Assembly: GCA_036245525.1 (NCBI GenBank)
Contig: BTPG01000003.1
Span: 187,741,033 to 187,805,032, forward strand
Direction: 5' to 3'
Length of the DNA stretch: 64,000 nucleotides
DNA from: Semisulcospira habei
Lineage: Eukaryota > Mollusca > Gastropoda > Semisulcospiridae
Below the pieces are notes generated by a model that was given only the letters and a program-made list of their open reading frames with translations, searched no databases and was not told the origin of the DNA. Numbering within the stretch: position 1 is the stretch's first letter; every line of letters starts with the position of its first letter. The translations under genes and the position numbers were made by a program. Positions 14,686 through 23,737 of this stretch are shown piece after piece.

Positions 14686-15020
14686 ATAAGTACCCAACGG
14701 AGAAAGAAACACGCTTAGAAAAGACGGGTACAACACAATTTATTAATATTTCGGGTAAATACCCGTTGTCAAAATAGACAAACAAACAGAGAGATTAGCC
14801 GCTACTTATCTTCATTGGCAGAAGGAATGTGCAGCACATTCCTTCTGCCAATGAAGATAAGTAGCGGCTAATCTCTCTGTTTGTTTGTCTATTTTGACAA
14901 AGGGTATTTACCCGAAATATTAATACATTGTGTTGTACCCGTCTTTTCTAAGCGTGTTTCTTTCTCCATTGGGTACTTCTTTGCTTATTACACGCTTGGC
15001 AGTCACCTTTTTGGTCTGGA
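14686..15020. repeat. ~294-bp near-perfect palindrome, element X copy 1
   Basis: Left arm 14686-14831 starts AAGTACCCAACGGAGAAAG. Right arm 14833-14979 is its reverse complement with few mismatches, and almost no loop separates them. A non-palindromic end (14980-15020) contains ACACGCTTGGCAGTCACC. The same end sequence recurs in the 57271-57914 array and at 45840-45927. Confidence 0.9.
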
Positions 15021-15058
15021 TTGTGTAACATTTATTAACCTTACTTTGCAACTAAACA

Positions 15059-15250
15059 GTGGCCCCCACCCAGGTCTGCCCTGGGGGACTTGGGTGGGGT
15101 CAACTACTTTTTAGTTCCGAGGGTCACCCTGGTCAGCCCCAAAGGGTGGGTTTTCCTCTCAATTCTGGGGCATGTGTTTCTGTCTACCCTTGGTCAATTA
15201 ACTTGTATTTTCCTTTTTTAAGCTCTCCCTGCTGTCTGCGCTGCCTGTAT
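15059..15250 (+). repeat. Repeat R1, 5' half of a split copy
   Basis: Matches 8957-9150 from CCCCCACCCAGGTCTGCCC to GCCTGTATCTCTTGA. Interrupted by the palindrome at 15261-15552; the rest resumes near 15690. Confidence 0.85.
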
Positions 15251-15254
15251 CTCT

Positions 15255-15600
15255 TGAAAAGAAGTACCCAACGGAGAAAGAAACACTCTTAAAAAAAGAC
15301 GGTTACAACACAATTTATTAAGATTTCGGGTAAATCCGCTTTGTCAAAACGGACAAACAAACAGAGAGATCAGTCGCTACTTATCTTCATTCGCAGAAGG
15401 AATGGGGCACATTCCTTCTGTGAACAAAGATAAGTAGCGACTGATCTCTCTGTTTGTTTGTCTGTTTTGACAAGGCGGATTTACCCGAAATCTTACTAAA
15501 TTGTGTTGTAACCGTCTTTTCTAAGCGTGTTTCTTTCTCCGTTGGGCACTTCTTTGCATTTTACATGATTGGCAGTCACCTTTTGGGTCTGAATAATTTT
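15255..15600. repeat. ~292-bp palindrome, element X copy 2, inserted in repeat R1
   Basis: Arms 15261-15405 and 15408-15552 are inverted copies centred on AATGGGGCACATT. The sequence is homologous to 14686-14979. R1 is interrupted at this point, and TATCTCTTGA before it resembles TATCTCTCTTGA after it. Confidence 0.85.
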
Positions 15601-15689
15601 TTTGTTTGTTTGTTGTTGTTGTTTTGTTTGTTTGGGGGTTTGTTATTTTTTTTTTTTTTTTGGGGGGGGGGAGGGAGGGTGGTGGTGGT

Positions 15690-15862
15690 GTATCTCTCTT
15701 GATTTTGGATGTGTGTTGCTAAATGATCTTAGGTTTACTTAGCGTATTAGACTGGCTGGCGACATGCATTCAATATTCTGTTCATTATTTTATTTTATTT
15801 TTTCCCCTTCATTATCAGTGCTGGCACGTCCGGACGTTCAGCAATGTACAACCAATCGGAAC
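15690..15862 (+). repeat. Repeat R1, 3' half of split copy
   Basis: TATCTCTCTTGATTTTGG through GGACGTTCAGCAATGTACAA matches 9146-9335. Poly-T, G-run and GT-rich sequence at 15600-15690 lies between it and the palindrome. Confidence 0.75.
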
Positions 15863-15995
15863 GAAAGACAATAATAAGATAAGAAAACCATTGTCAACAT
15901 GATAAACATTTATTACAAGAGTGTTATTTTTCAGTGTGTATAACTTGTTTTTATCTGATGTACGCCTGGATCATTTTGGAAATGTCCGTAACTTT
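15852..15995 (+). repeat. Extra unit of the recombinase-downstream repeat
   Basis: GGAACGAAAGACAATAATAAG through GTACGCCTGGATCATTTT repeats the order seen at 14520-14670. The elements between 14686 and 15851 therefore separate related units. Confidence 0.7.
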
Positions 15996-16059
15996 TTTTT
16001 GGGGGGTTACTATAAAGTACACTTTGCATACTGTGCATTGTTTCTAAAGTCACAGGAAG

Positions 16060-16773
16060 CATAAACCTTAGCTGAGTTGGTATACCTCGCCCTGTACCTA
16101 GGTTAAACGCACCAGCGGTGCCACTGTTGCTATTTTCGCACTGGACCGGTCATGTGCACCAGAACTGCGCGCGCAGGTTGGCTTGTGCACTTGTAGTGTG
16201 GTCTCGTTCGTTCACGCAGAAGATTGTGATCGCAGTCGGGAAAAAAAAGGTTCGTTTGCGGTTTTAACTTGTAGCCTTTTATCTCCCCGAACACACCAGT
16301 TTTGTGTAGAGATGGCGGAGGCTTGAGTCATGCCCAACACCACTGAATCAAGTCTATTGTACATGTAGTGCGCTCATTTCTCGAACTTCAACTTTGACGG
16401 TGCTTTCTGCCACAAACGACGCAGATGTCGCAAAAATCACCTCCATTGAGGATTTAAAAAGCTATTTTTAAAATCTGCCAAATCGCGTAATGTTTCATGG
16501 TGCTAGCATAAGGATGGATGCATAATTGCTGGATTACATATATGGGAAAGGGTTTATTCTTTATTCATGTTATTTTGCAGCAGTCAAACGAAGCTCACGT
16601 GATTCTTTCTCCGATGTTGCCCATTACAGGTGCAGAAAGCACACGCTCTAAACCGAACGGATGCACCAGACCAGTCCGAACGACCGGTCTGGTGCCAATA
16701 TAGCAACATTGGCACCACTGGTGCATTTAACCTAGGCACTGGACGAGGTATACCAACTCGGCTAAGCTTTATT
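16060..16773. mobile_element. ~0.7-kb non-autonomous element with ~90-bp inverted ends
   Basis: The left end (16061-16160: ATAAACCTTAGCTGAGTTGG ... ACTGGACCGGTC) is the reverse complement, about 85 percent by eye, of the right end (16676-16772). The pairing covers TGGTATACCTCG, CCTAGGTTAAA, GCACCAG and GGTGCCA. The interior has no convincing ORF. This is the form of a MITE or foldback DNA transposon; the superfamily and target duplication are unresolved. Confidence 0.7.
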
Positions 16774-17053
16774 GTCGCACTTGCTAGAACTCGGTATTAT
16801 ATTTCTCTCTCCATTTATGAATAGAGGCACATAAGTCGCGGTAACCCTTTACATGCCGAACTTGGGCAAGAACTAGTTTTCCTCATCACAAAGTTGGCAG
16901 AAAAGGGTTTGACTGATTTGAAGTGTTTACAAACAGTTATTGTGTTTTTATATGCATGCACCTTTGATGTGATTAATAAAGGCTGAAGTTTCAAGTGATT
17001 GATTTCCTATGTTGTCAGTTCATTAATTAACGTCAGTGTTCTGTTTTGTCATT
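16774..17053. other. No gene or repeat recognised
   Basis: AT-rich sequence between two inverted-repeat elements, with AATAAA at 16976. Confidence 0.5.
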
Positions 17054-17267
17054 TTAACTCATTCTACCTCAAGGCCGGAATCCCCAAATGTTGAAGTCGT
17101 CTTCTGAAAACTGCGTTGCAGGGCAGGACACAGATCGACCACGATAGTTCAAGGGTGATGCCAGAATAGCTTGGCGGCCATAGGCGCCACTCTATTCTGG
17201 CATCAGCCTTGAACTATCATGGTCGATCTTTATTTTGCTCTGGTGTGTCTGGGGTAGAATACGTTAA
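17054..17267. mobile_element. Hairpin family A, full-length copy with TTAA ends
   Basis: Starts TTAACTCATTCTACCTC (17054) and ends GGTAGAATACGTTAA (17267), an imperfect terminal inverted repeat with TTAA at both edges. The core is a hairpin, GATAGTTCAAGGGTGATGCC ... TTGAACTATCATGGTC (17145-17225). This fits a piggyBac-type MITE. Confidence 0.75.
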
Positions 17268-17423
17268 GTGTTAGTTTCTTCGTCTGGGTCTTTTTCTGTC
17301 TTTCATATTTTTCCACACTTTTTAACCTGCATCATATGAGGCTAAAAGCTTCAAATTTGTACACTGCCATATATGCAAGCTACATTACAGAACTTACAGA
17401 TGAGGACATATACCAATGGCATT

Positions 17424-17508
17424 ATTAGTTCAAGGGTGGTGCCACAATAGCTTGGCGCCTAGAGGCGCCAAGCTATTCTGCCACTACCCTTTGGACTATT
17501 TTAGTCAC
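17424..17508. mobile_element. Hairpin family A, core only
   Basis: TAGTTCAAGGGTGGTGCC pairs with the right half ending ...GGACTATTTTA around the centre GGCGCCTAGAGGCGCC. The outer TTAA ends are not seen. Confidence 0.75.
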
Positions 17509-18119
17509 ACTTGTTGCACACACTGGTGTAGTCCGAATAATAAGGGTTAATATTCAAAATGCTCTGTTGCTGTTTGTCTCGAACTGCAGAGTACATTTTT
17601 TCTTTTTTTTTTAAGTCGTTTAATTTCCAGAATTCTCACATAAATGCCATGCATAAACTGTTTTGCTTCAGAATGACAAAACGTAGCAATGTTTAAAAGA
17701 TTTCCTCTGTAAAAATCATAATCGAAAGGTTACAGGCCAGTGTTCATTCAATTTTGCACCATACAATGTTAAGAATGTTAATGCATACATACACATTAAG
17801 TTGAAAAACAAAACAAAACAAAAAAATGAAAGTGAAAAAAAAAACGTATTCCATGCACTTGACCTTATTACAGACGCCTAATGTTGTGAAACACCCATTT
17901 TGACTGTAATGCCAGTTTTTTTGTGTGAGAGAGACACCCACCCACTTTATTGGTAGAAACCCATTTTTTCGGCATCTAGTGGCTCTGTTTCTAGAAAATG
18001 TCTATTTTATTTTAAGTTATAGAGCTTAGTTATAAGGTGAGTTCTAAACATTCGCATCAATTCCAATAAATAGAAATATGGGAACCCATTTTCACATGAA
18101 ATGGTAGGTAACCCATTGT
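17509..18119. other. No gene seen
   Basis: AT-rich sequence with A runs (17806-17845). No ORF with recognisable content. Confidence 0.5.
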
Positions 18120-18533
<414 letters not shown>

Positions 18534-18993
18534 AAAATCACATACCCGCGCACCGCACGCTCGTAGTCGTACATCGAATTGAGTCCGGAAATAACATGCA
18601 TGGTTGATTAAGAGAAACAGATGCCAATACAGCAAATAATGCCGTATAAAAGTGCATTGGTCTTATGATCAAGATACTCGCTGATACAGTCTGGTGTCAG
18701 TAATAATAAAAACGGTTCAGTGATCATACGGGTACTGATCAAAGCTAACACCGTCTTTGCTTCCGCCGATCACCGTTAATAAAAGATCATAATCGTCTCA
18801 GCACTTTACTTCCGATCGCTGTTAACGGCTAGCTAAAAGCAACACAATGCTTGTAAAGGCTCGTTAATCCTCCAACCCATCTGTGCCGCGGCGACATCAA
18901 TGTTAAATTCATCTTTTCTTTGCAAGATCAGAGCCATCAAAGAAACGGCGCAGTCAGCTTTGGTTTGCCTATAAAACTTACTTACAGACTCTC
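18534..18993. other. No gene seen
   Basis: Mixed-composition sequence with no ORF or repeat I could link to others in the window. Confidence 0.5.
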
Positions 18994-19003
18994 TCGTTAT
19001 CTC

Positions 19004-19325
19004 TTATGAATCCGAAATAGCTCAGGCTGTTAAACGTCGGAGCAGGAGAGCGAAGGGAATCGCCGGGTCGTGGGTTCGAATCCCGTCCCGGCCCCGGTAG
19101 CTGGACTCACAATCCAGGGGGGAAAAAACGGATTTGTTCAATAGCATGTCCGTTGAAAGGTCCTGATAAATCAAAGTGGCACAGTTGGAGTGCCCCTGAG
19201 TTGATCAGTGTTCAGGTCGTACTCCATAGGCGATCGATTTCCCTGTCCCCCATAACCCGCCCGTCAGGGCCGTCCATGATCACCTCGGTGGTGTGGACGT
19301 TAATCCCGAACTAACTAACTAACTT
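19004..19325 (+). mobile_element. tRNA-derived SINE with 10-bp target duplication
   Basis: A tRNA-like head has an A-box-like TAGCTCAGGCTGTTAAACG (19017) and a B box GGGTTCGAATCCC (19072-19084). The body is unrelated, and the tail is GTGTGGACGTTAATCCCGAA plus (CTAA)n ending 19323. The element is flanked by the direct repeat TCGTTATCTC at 18994-19003 and 19326-19335. It is a complete SINE insertion mobilised by a partner LINE. Confidence 0.88.
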
Positions 19326-19624
19326 TCGTTATCTCACTAGAATGTGGTGCAACTGGAGAATACGGATCGCTGTTATCGGATTTTCATATCTTCTGTGTCA
19401 CTGAGATTTGTAAGCGGAAAAATCGCAATGTTTTGCAAGTTAAAGCGCGCAGAACATATTATGAACTTAAAATGAAAAACCTGAACTCTAAAAGACTAAA
19501 TGACTCCAACTGCAATAGATGTGTATCCCCCGGGTATACAAAGTTCACGATCAAAGTGCATGATGGGATTTTGTAAACGCCTTTGTGTGTGCGTGTGTGT
19601 GTATACGTGTTTGTGTGTCTGTGT

Positions 19625-19627
19625 CTC

Positions 19628-19709
<82 letters not shown>

Positions 19710-19712
19710 TGT
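19625..19712. repeat. (TG)n / (TGCG)n array
   Basis: TG repeat passing into TGCG repeat. The open frames in both directions are artefacts. Confidence 0.95.
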
Positions 19713-19867
19713 TTGTTCGTTCACCTGTATCTCATGGAATGATACTGTATCTGTGTATTTGTTTGTAACGGGTTTCACATCATCTCCCTTGCTTCAGTGT
19801 TACTATTGTCTCTCATATTTCTCACCGCAGTATTTATAGGTCCTTTCTCACTGCAGTATTTACTTAT

Positions 19868-20631
19868 CCTTGTCCAGCTCCTTGGACAAGGAGCTTGACA
19901 GCAGGCTGGCAAAAGCGAACAGCGCTTTCGGGCGACTTTTCAAGCGGGTGTGACACAATCAACAGCTGAAAACAGGCACCAAGATCAGCGTGTACAGAGC
20001 TGTGGTCCTCACCACCCTGCTGTATGGTTCCGAGTCCTGGGCCCTCTACCGCAGCCAACTACGACTCCTCGAACGCTTCCACCAGCGCTGCCTGCGTACC
20101 ATCCTGGGCATTCACTGGAGTGACTATGTCACCAACGTCGAGGTCCTTGAACAGGCTGAAACTGTGAGCATCGAGGCTTTGCTGCTGCGGACACAGCTCC
20201 GCTGGGCGGGGCACGTCTCCAGGATGGAGGATCATCGCCTACCAAAGATCACCCTGTTCGGCGAGCTTGCTACTGGACACCGTGACAGAGGGGCACCAAA
20301 GAAGAGATACAAAGACTGTCTCAAGAAGTCACTTAGTGCCTGCCAAATCGACCACCACCAGTGGTCTTCGCTTGCTGCGGACCGTGACACCTGGCGCTCC
20401 ACCATTTACAAGGCAGCTGTCTCCTTTGAGGACTCTCACAGAGCTAGCCTTAAGGACAAGCGGCTCAGGAGAAAAAACAGAGATGCCGCAGCTCAGAACC
20501 CTGGCCATACCTTCCCCTGCAGCCACTGCGGTCGAACCTGCCTGTCTCGGATTGGCCTCCGCAGCCACGAACAAGCCTGCAGACGTCGTGGGCAACTCCT
20601 ATAAAATCTTCGTTCGCGAAGTCAAGCCAAG
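19868..20631 (+). pseudogene. 5'-truncated LINE ORF2 C-terminus with 10-bp target duplication
   Basis: Encodes only the post-polymerase C-terminal part: TTLLYGSESWALYRSQLRLL, RTQLRWAGHVSRMEDHRLPK, and a terminal zinc-finger-like CSHCGRTCLSRIGLRSHEQAC at about 20517-20580 (Cx2C...H...C). It stops at 20602-20604. An in-frame TGA near 19951 breaks the upstream segment (AKANSAFGRLFKRV). The direct repeat ATTTACTTAT at 19858-19867 and 20632-20641 brackets it, so both ends are well defined and the insertion was born truncated. It is non-functional as a transposase source. Confidence 0.9.
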
Positions 20632-20739
20632 ATTTACTTATAGGTATTATATGAGTCCTCAAAAAAAGAAGATTAATAAAACTTGGTTTCGACTCCTGAA
20701 ATCCTGTATCTCTGATGTAGTACTGTTTTAGAAAACTGG

Positions 20740-21353
20740 TTAACACCTTCATTGCCAGGGACCATGATTGATCTCACCTCAGCTATCACAGTTAGAAAGC
20801 CCAGTAATTGAGGAAGAAAATATAATGATGCCAGCAAGAGGCATAGATCCTCATGAGCCCCCGCAACCGAGGCGGTCTATGGCGCAGTGGTTAAGGCGCC
20901 TGCCACCAATGCTAAAGGTGCGAGGTTCGATACCGGGTTCCAATGTCGGACTTTTCTCTTCTAGTAAGTGTCACCGTTACTTCGGGCGGACCGTCGGGGG
21001 TTCTTTCTCCGGGTACTCCGGCTCTTCCTCACCCTCCACTTTGGTACCGGCTTCAGGCCACTTTATAAATTTCAAATACAAGTGATTAAAATTTCCGAAA
21101 CCTCAGTAGCTAAGCTGACCCTTCGCACCACGAGAATGTCCTGTGTTTGTCTTGTACTGTGTATGTCTTCAGAGTGAATGTGTGTGTGTGACGTGAGCGT
21201 GCGTGTTGGGTTCAGTTCGCGGCGCTTTGAGCCGATTCGCAGAATTGGGAATAGCGCCTATATAATAACCGGTATTATTATTATTATTACCATGAGGATC
21301 TATGCCTCTTGCATTTGTGTGGTGTTCGCTATAAATCGACAGCGATGGGTTAA
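20740..21353. mobile_element. Hairpin family B with a SINE in its loop
   Basis: Starts TTAACACCTTCATTGCCA (20740) and ends CGACAGCGATGGGTTAA (21353). The inverted halves AGCAAGAGGCATAGATCC (20833) and GGATCTATGCCTCTTGC (21296-21312) are separated by the SINE at 20869-21290. Uninterrupted relatives lie at 33571-33752 and 41556-41697. Confidence 0.8.
20869..21290 (+). mobile_element. tRNA-derived SINE inserted in a hairpin loop
   Basis: TGGCGCAGTGGTTAAGGCG (about 20879, A box) and GGTTCGATACC (20924-20934, B box) give a tRNA-like head. The body runs to an ATTATTATTATTATTACC end at about 21275-21290. It is not a functional tRNA: no acceptor-stem pairing is evident and it is embedded in a longer repeat. 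Confidence 0.75.
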
Positions 21354-21750
21354 GAACTTGTGCATTGTTAGTGTTGTATCCATGAAAAACAGCATGTGTG
21401 AAGCTAACTTGATAAAAGTGTCTTGTGCGTCCCATTTTATGTTGAATTATCTCAGTACCGTGAAGGTGTTGGGAACGTGCGCGCTTTAATCTATGCTTTA
21501 TTAAGCCCTTGTGCTTTACGTTTGAATGCGTTTGATGAAAGCGTTCGGTCATTTTGTGTTTGTGGATTTTGCAAATAGTGTCGCGTGTACTTAAGTTATG
21601 ATTCTGGTCCTTTTTCTTTTTTTAATTTGCCGCGCGGGCCAACGGCGTCCGACGTCGGTCCGATGGGCAATAGCGCACTGGGCTGTCAATGCCTTAGGTG
21701 TCTTCAAATGAAATGTCGTCGATTCATTGAGTGCTTCAGCAACATTTAAC
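21354..21750. other. No gene; contains one family G palindrome remnant
   Basis: CCGACGTCGG at about 21648-21658 with flanking GCGCACTGGGCTG resembles the palindromes at 35520, 37933 and 43832. Otherwise unrecognised. Confidence 0.5.
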
Positions 21751-21806
21751 TCATTCAGCCCGGCGCACGTATTTCCCAAATTTTGGAGGCGTCATCTAAT
21801 GACTAT
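21751..21806. repeat. Terminus of a hairpin family A element
   Basis: TTAACTCATTCAGCCCGGCG through GGCGTCATCTAATGACTAT matches the outer part of the element at 50598. It abuts the truncated ORF1-like frame. Confidence 0.65.
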
Positions 21807-22819
21807 CTGTCTCCGGCCTGACTGTAGCTGATGTCACTGAGTGGCTCCGCACCTTGCCACCAATGCCCCACATCCGCCGTGTGACGACGCATGTTGGTAT
21901 CAACAGCTGCAAAGTGGGCGCCGTCAGCAAGCAGTCCTGGGACCAGCTCTTCCGTTTCCTACGCTCAGCCTTTCCCAGCGCCGCTGTGTACATATCCTGC
22001 ATTATTCCAGGTGGAACTGAACATTACCTAGCAAAGGCTGTGTTTGCTTCCAACGACAATCTCAGGGCTGTGTGTGAGCAGGTCAAGATCCCCTACATCG
22101 ACCATGTCCGCCGTTTCTTGACAGCTAATCTTGCGCCGCGTCAGACTCTGTTCCAGAGAGACAGAAGTCACCTGACAGAGGAAGGCACCAAGCGACTGGC
22201 ACTCGCCATCAGGTTCGCCGGAGCAGCACGCCGCTCACCAGGATACGATGTGCCGAAAGCGGATCGTCATGCGCCTACCAACCCTCAAAATCGAGGACCA
22301 CAGCACTACCAAAATCAGGCTTCTGGCAGGGGCACAGGATGGGGACAAGCAAATGGAGGAAACAATTTCAAAGTCCATACCCATCCCAACCATTCCCACC
22401 CCAACCATGCCCACACCAACGCCCACCCCCACAACAACCAAACCCCTCCCAGCCAAGCTAATTCCAACCACGTTCAAGCCCATTTTCAACAGTCTCAAAT
22501 TTGCCAAGCCCATTCTGCTCAAACCCAGTTCAACATGTCTGACAATGCCATTTACAACTCTGCCCAGCCTGGTTACCCCCCGACATTCTGTCCCCAGCAA
22601 GGTCACGCCGGGCAGTTCACTCCGTCAGAACGCGAATTTCCTCGCATTCCACCTTCCGACCAAGGCTCTAACAGCGCCCTTCACGCCCTCGCCGCCGCTA
22701 ATCCCACACCGACCAGAGGGTGGGAGAGCCCTGCAATTACACCCGGATTAGACGCAACGCAGAGGATGCGCATGCTTGCGCAGCTCCTACAGCCATTCAT
22801 TCAGGGCTTTACCGGCTAA
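21807..22819 (+). CDS. SGNH-hydrolase-like ORF1 of a LINE, 5' truncated
   Basis: The open frame from about TVADVTEWLRTLPPMPH to TAA at 22817-22819 has two SGNH/GDSL esterase-type blocks: THVGINSC (about 21890, Gly/Asn block III) and FQRDRSHLTEEGTKRLALAIR (about 22150-22213, Asp-x-x-His block V). The N-terminal block I (GDS) is missing, because the frame is cut at about 21806 by a hairpin family A end. The C-terminal half is low complexity, rich in His, Asn, Pro and Gln. Esterase-like ORF1 proteins are known from CR1/L2-group LINEs, where they accompany an endonuclease-reverse transcriptase ORF2 like the one 0.9 kb downstream on the same strand. That they belong to one element is inference. 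Confidence 0.6.
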
Positions 22820-23160
22820 TAATCTCATTAACCCTCCTGTGCATGCAACCACCGGTGCTGCAAACAGTACATGCTGCAAACAGTACCGATGGATGCATGA
22901 ACAAGAGGATTAATTGTCCATTGTTGGGTTAATAGGTGGTGTCTACTATAAACTGATTAGCTGCGATATCAACTGACAAGAGTTAACCGCAGCCTTTCCT
23001 ACAGGGATTTATCTGCCACTAATTTGCTTAACCCCGTTGTGCATGCAACCACCGATGCTGCAAACAGCACCGGTGAATGCATGAACAAAAGGGTTAATTT
23101 TCATTGTTGAACTAGTAGGTGGTGTTCATCACTGATTTACTGACGCTTTAATTTAACGTT
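22820..23160. repeat. Two hairpin family F units in a ~200-bp duplication
   Basis: Unit 1 is 22828-22913 (TTAACCCTCCTGTGCATGCA ... AACAAGAGGATTAA). Unit 2 is 23028-23097 (TTAACCCCGTTGTGCATGCA ... AACAAAAGGGTTAA). Both have TTAA ends and ACCGGTG/CACCGGT-type inner pairing. Flanking ATAGGTGGTGT sequence is also duplicated. A third copy is at 44036. Confidence 0.75.
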
Positions 23161-23737
23161 TATATTTGGTGATTGTGAACACGAGCACGGCAAGCTGACT
23201 GCTATTGTTACAGATGTAACTTGTTCTTACCGTAAATCAGTTAGACTGACTACCAACGTTATTGTCTGCATCCAAAAGGTTACACTGTGCTGTTTGCTGA
23301 TTACTTTGGTTCTACCTTCTAGCCACGTTGGTCATAAACTGATGTGACAGTAACATTGAGTGTTACCACCAGAGACTGTGTTAGTTTACACTGTAAAGAT
23401 TGTGCTCATTTAAAAAGAAAGACTTAATTTTCAGTCTCTTTCGTGTCTTTACAGTGAGACAGACTATTAGCTTGAGTGATTTAATCAAAATTGTACTGGA
23501 ACGACAAAGAAGGGAACTTAGTGACAGCCGAACATACAGGTGTTCCATGCGGCGTTTCAAGTTGCGTCACTTATTTCTTGTGGTTCAGTCACTCCCGCAG
23601 CGAGTTTTTGAGAGCTCAGTAGCTTAACTGCTACTTGTTTTCTGGAGGACTTTTATTCAATTACGTGGCCTTTTATCGTTTTATAGTTTTATAGTATTTT
23701 TTATTTCCGTGTTTTTCTGTATTCAATTGTTTCTTCA
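23161..23737 (+). other. Presumed leader of LINE copy C
   Basis: AT-rich sequence upstream of the ORF2 start. No coding content recognised; a short open frame at 23400-23627 has no features. Confidence 0.35.

Noticed and set aside
19017..19090. tRNA gene
   Set aside because: Same reasoning; the unit ends in (CTAA)n and is flanked by a target duplication, so it is a SINE.
20879..20950. tRNA gene
   Set aside because: A and B boxes are present, but no acceptor stem or cloverleaf is convincing, and the sequence continues into a SINE body and tail.
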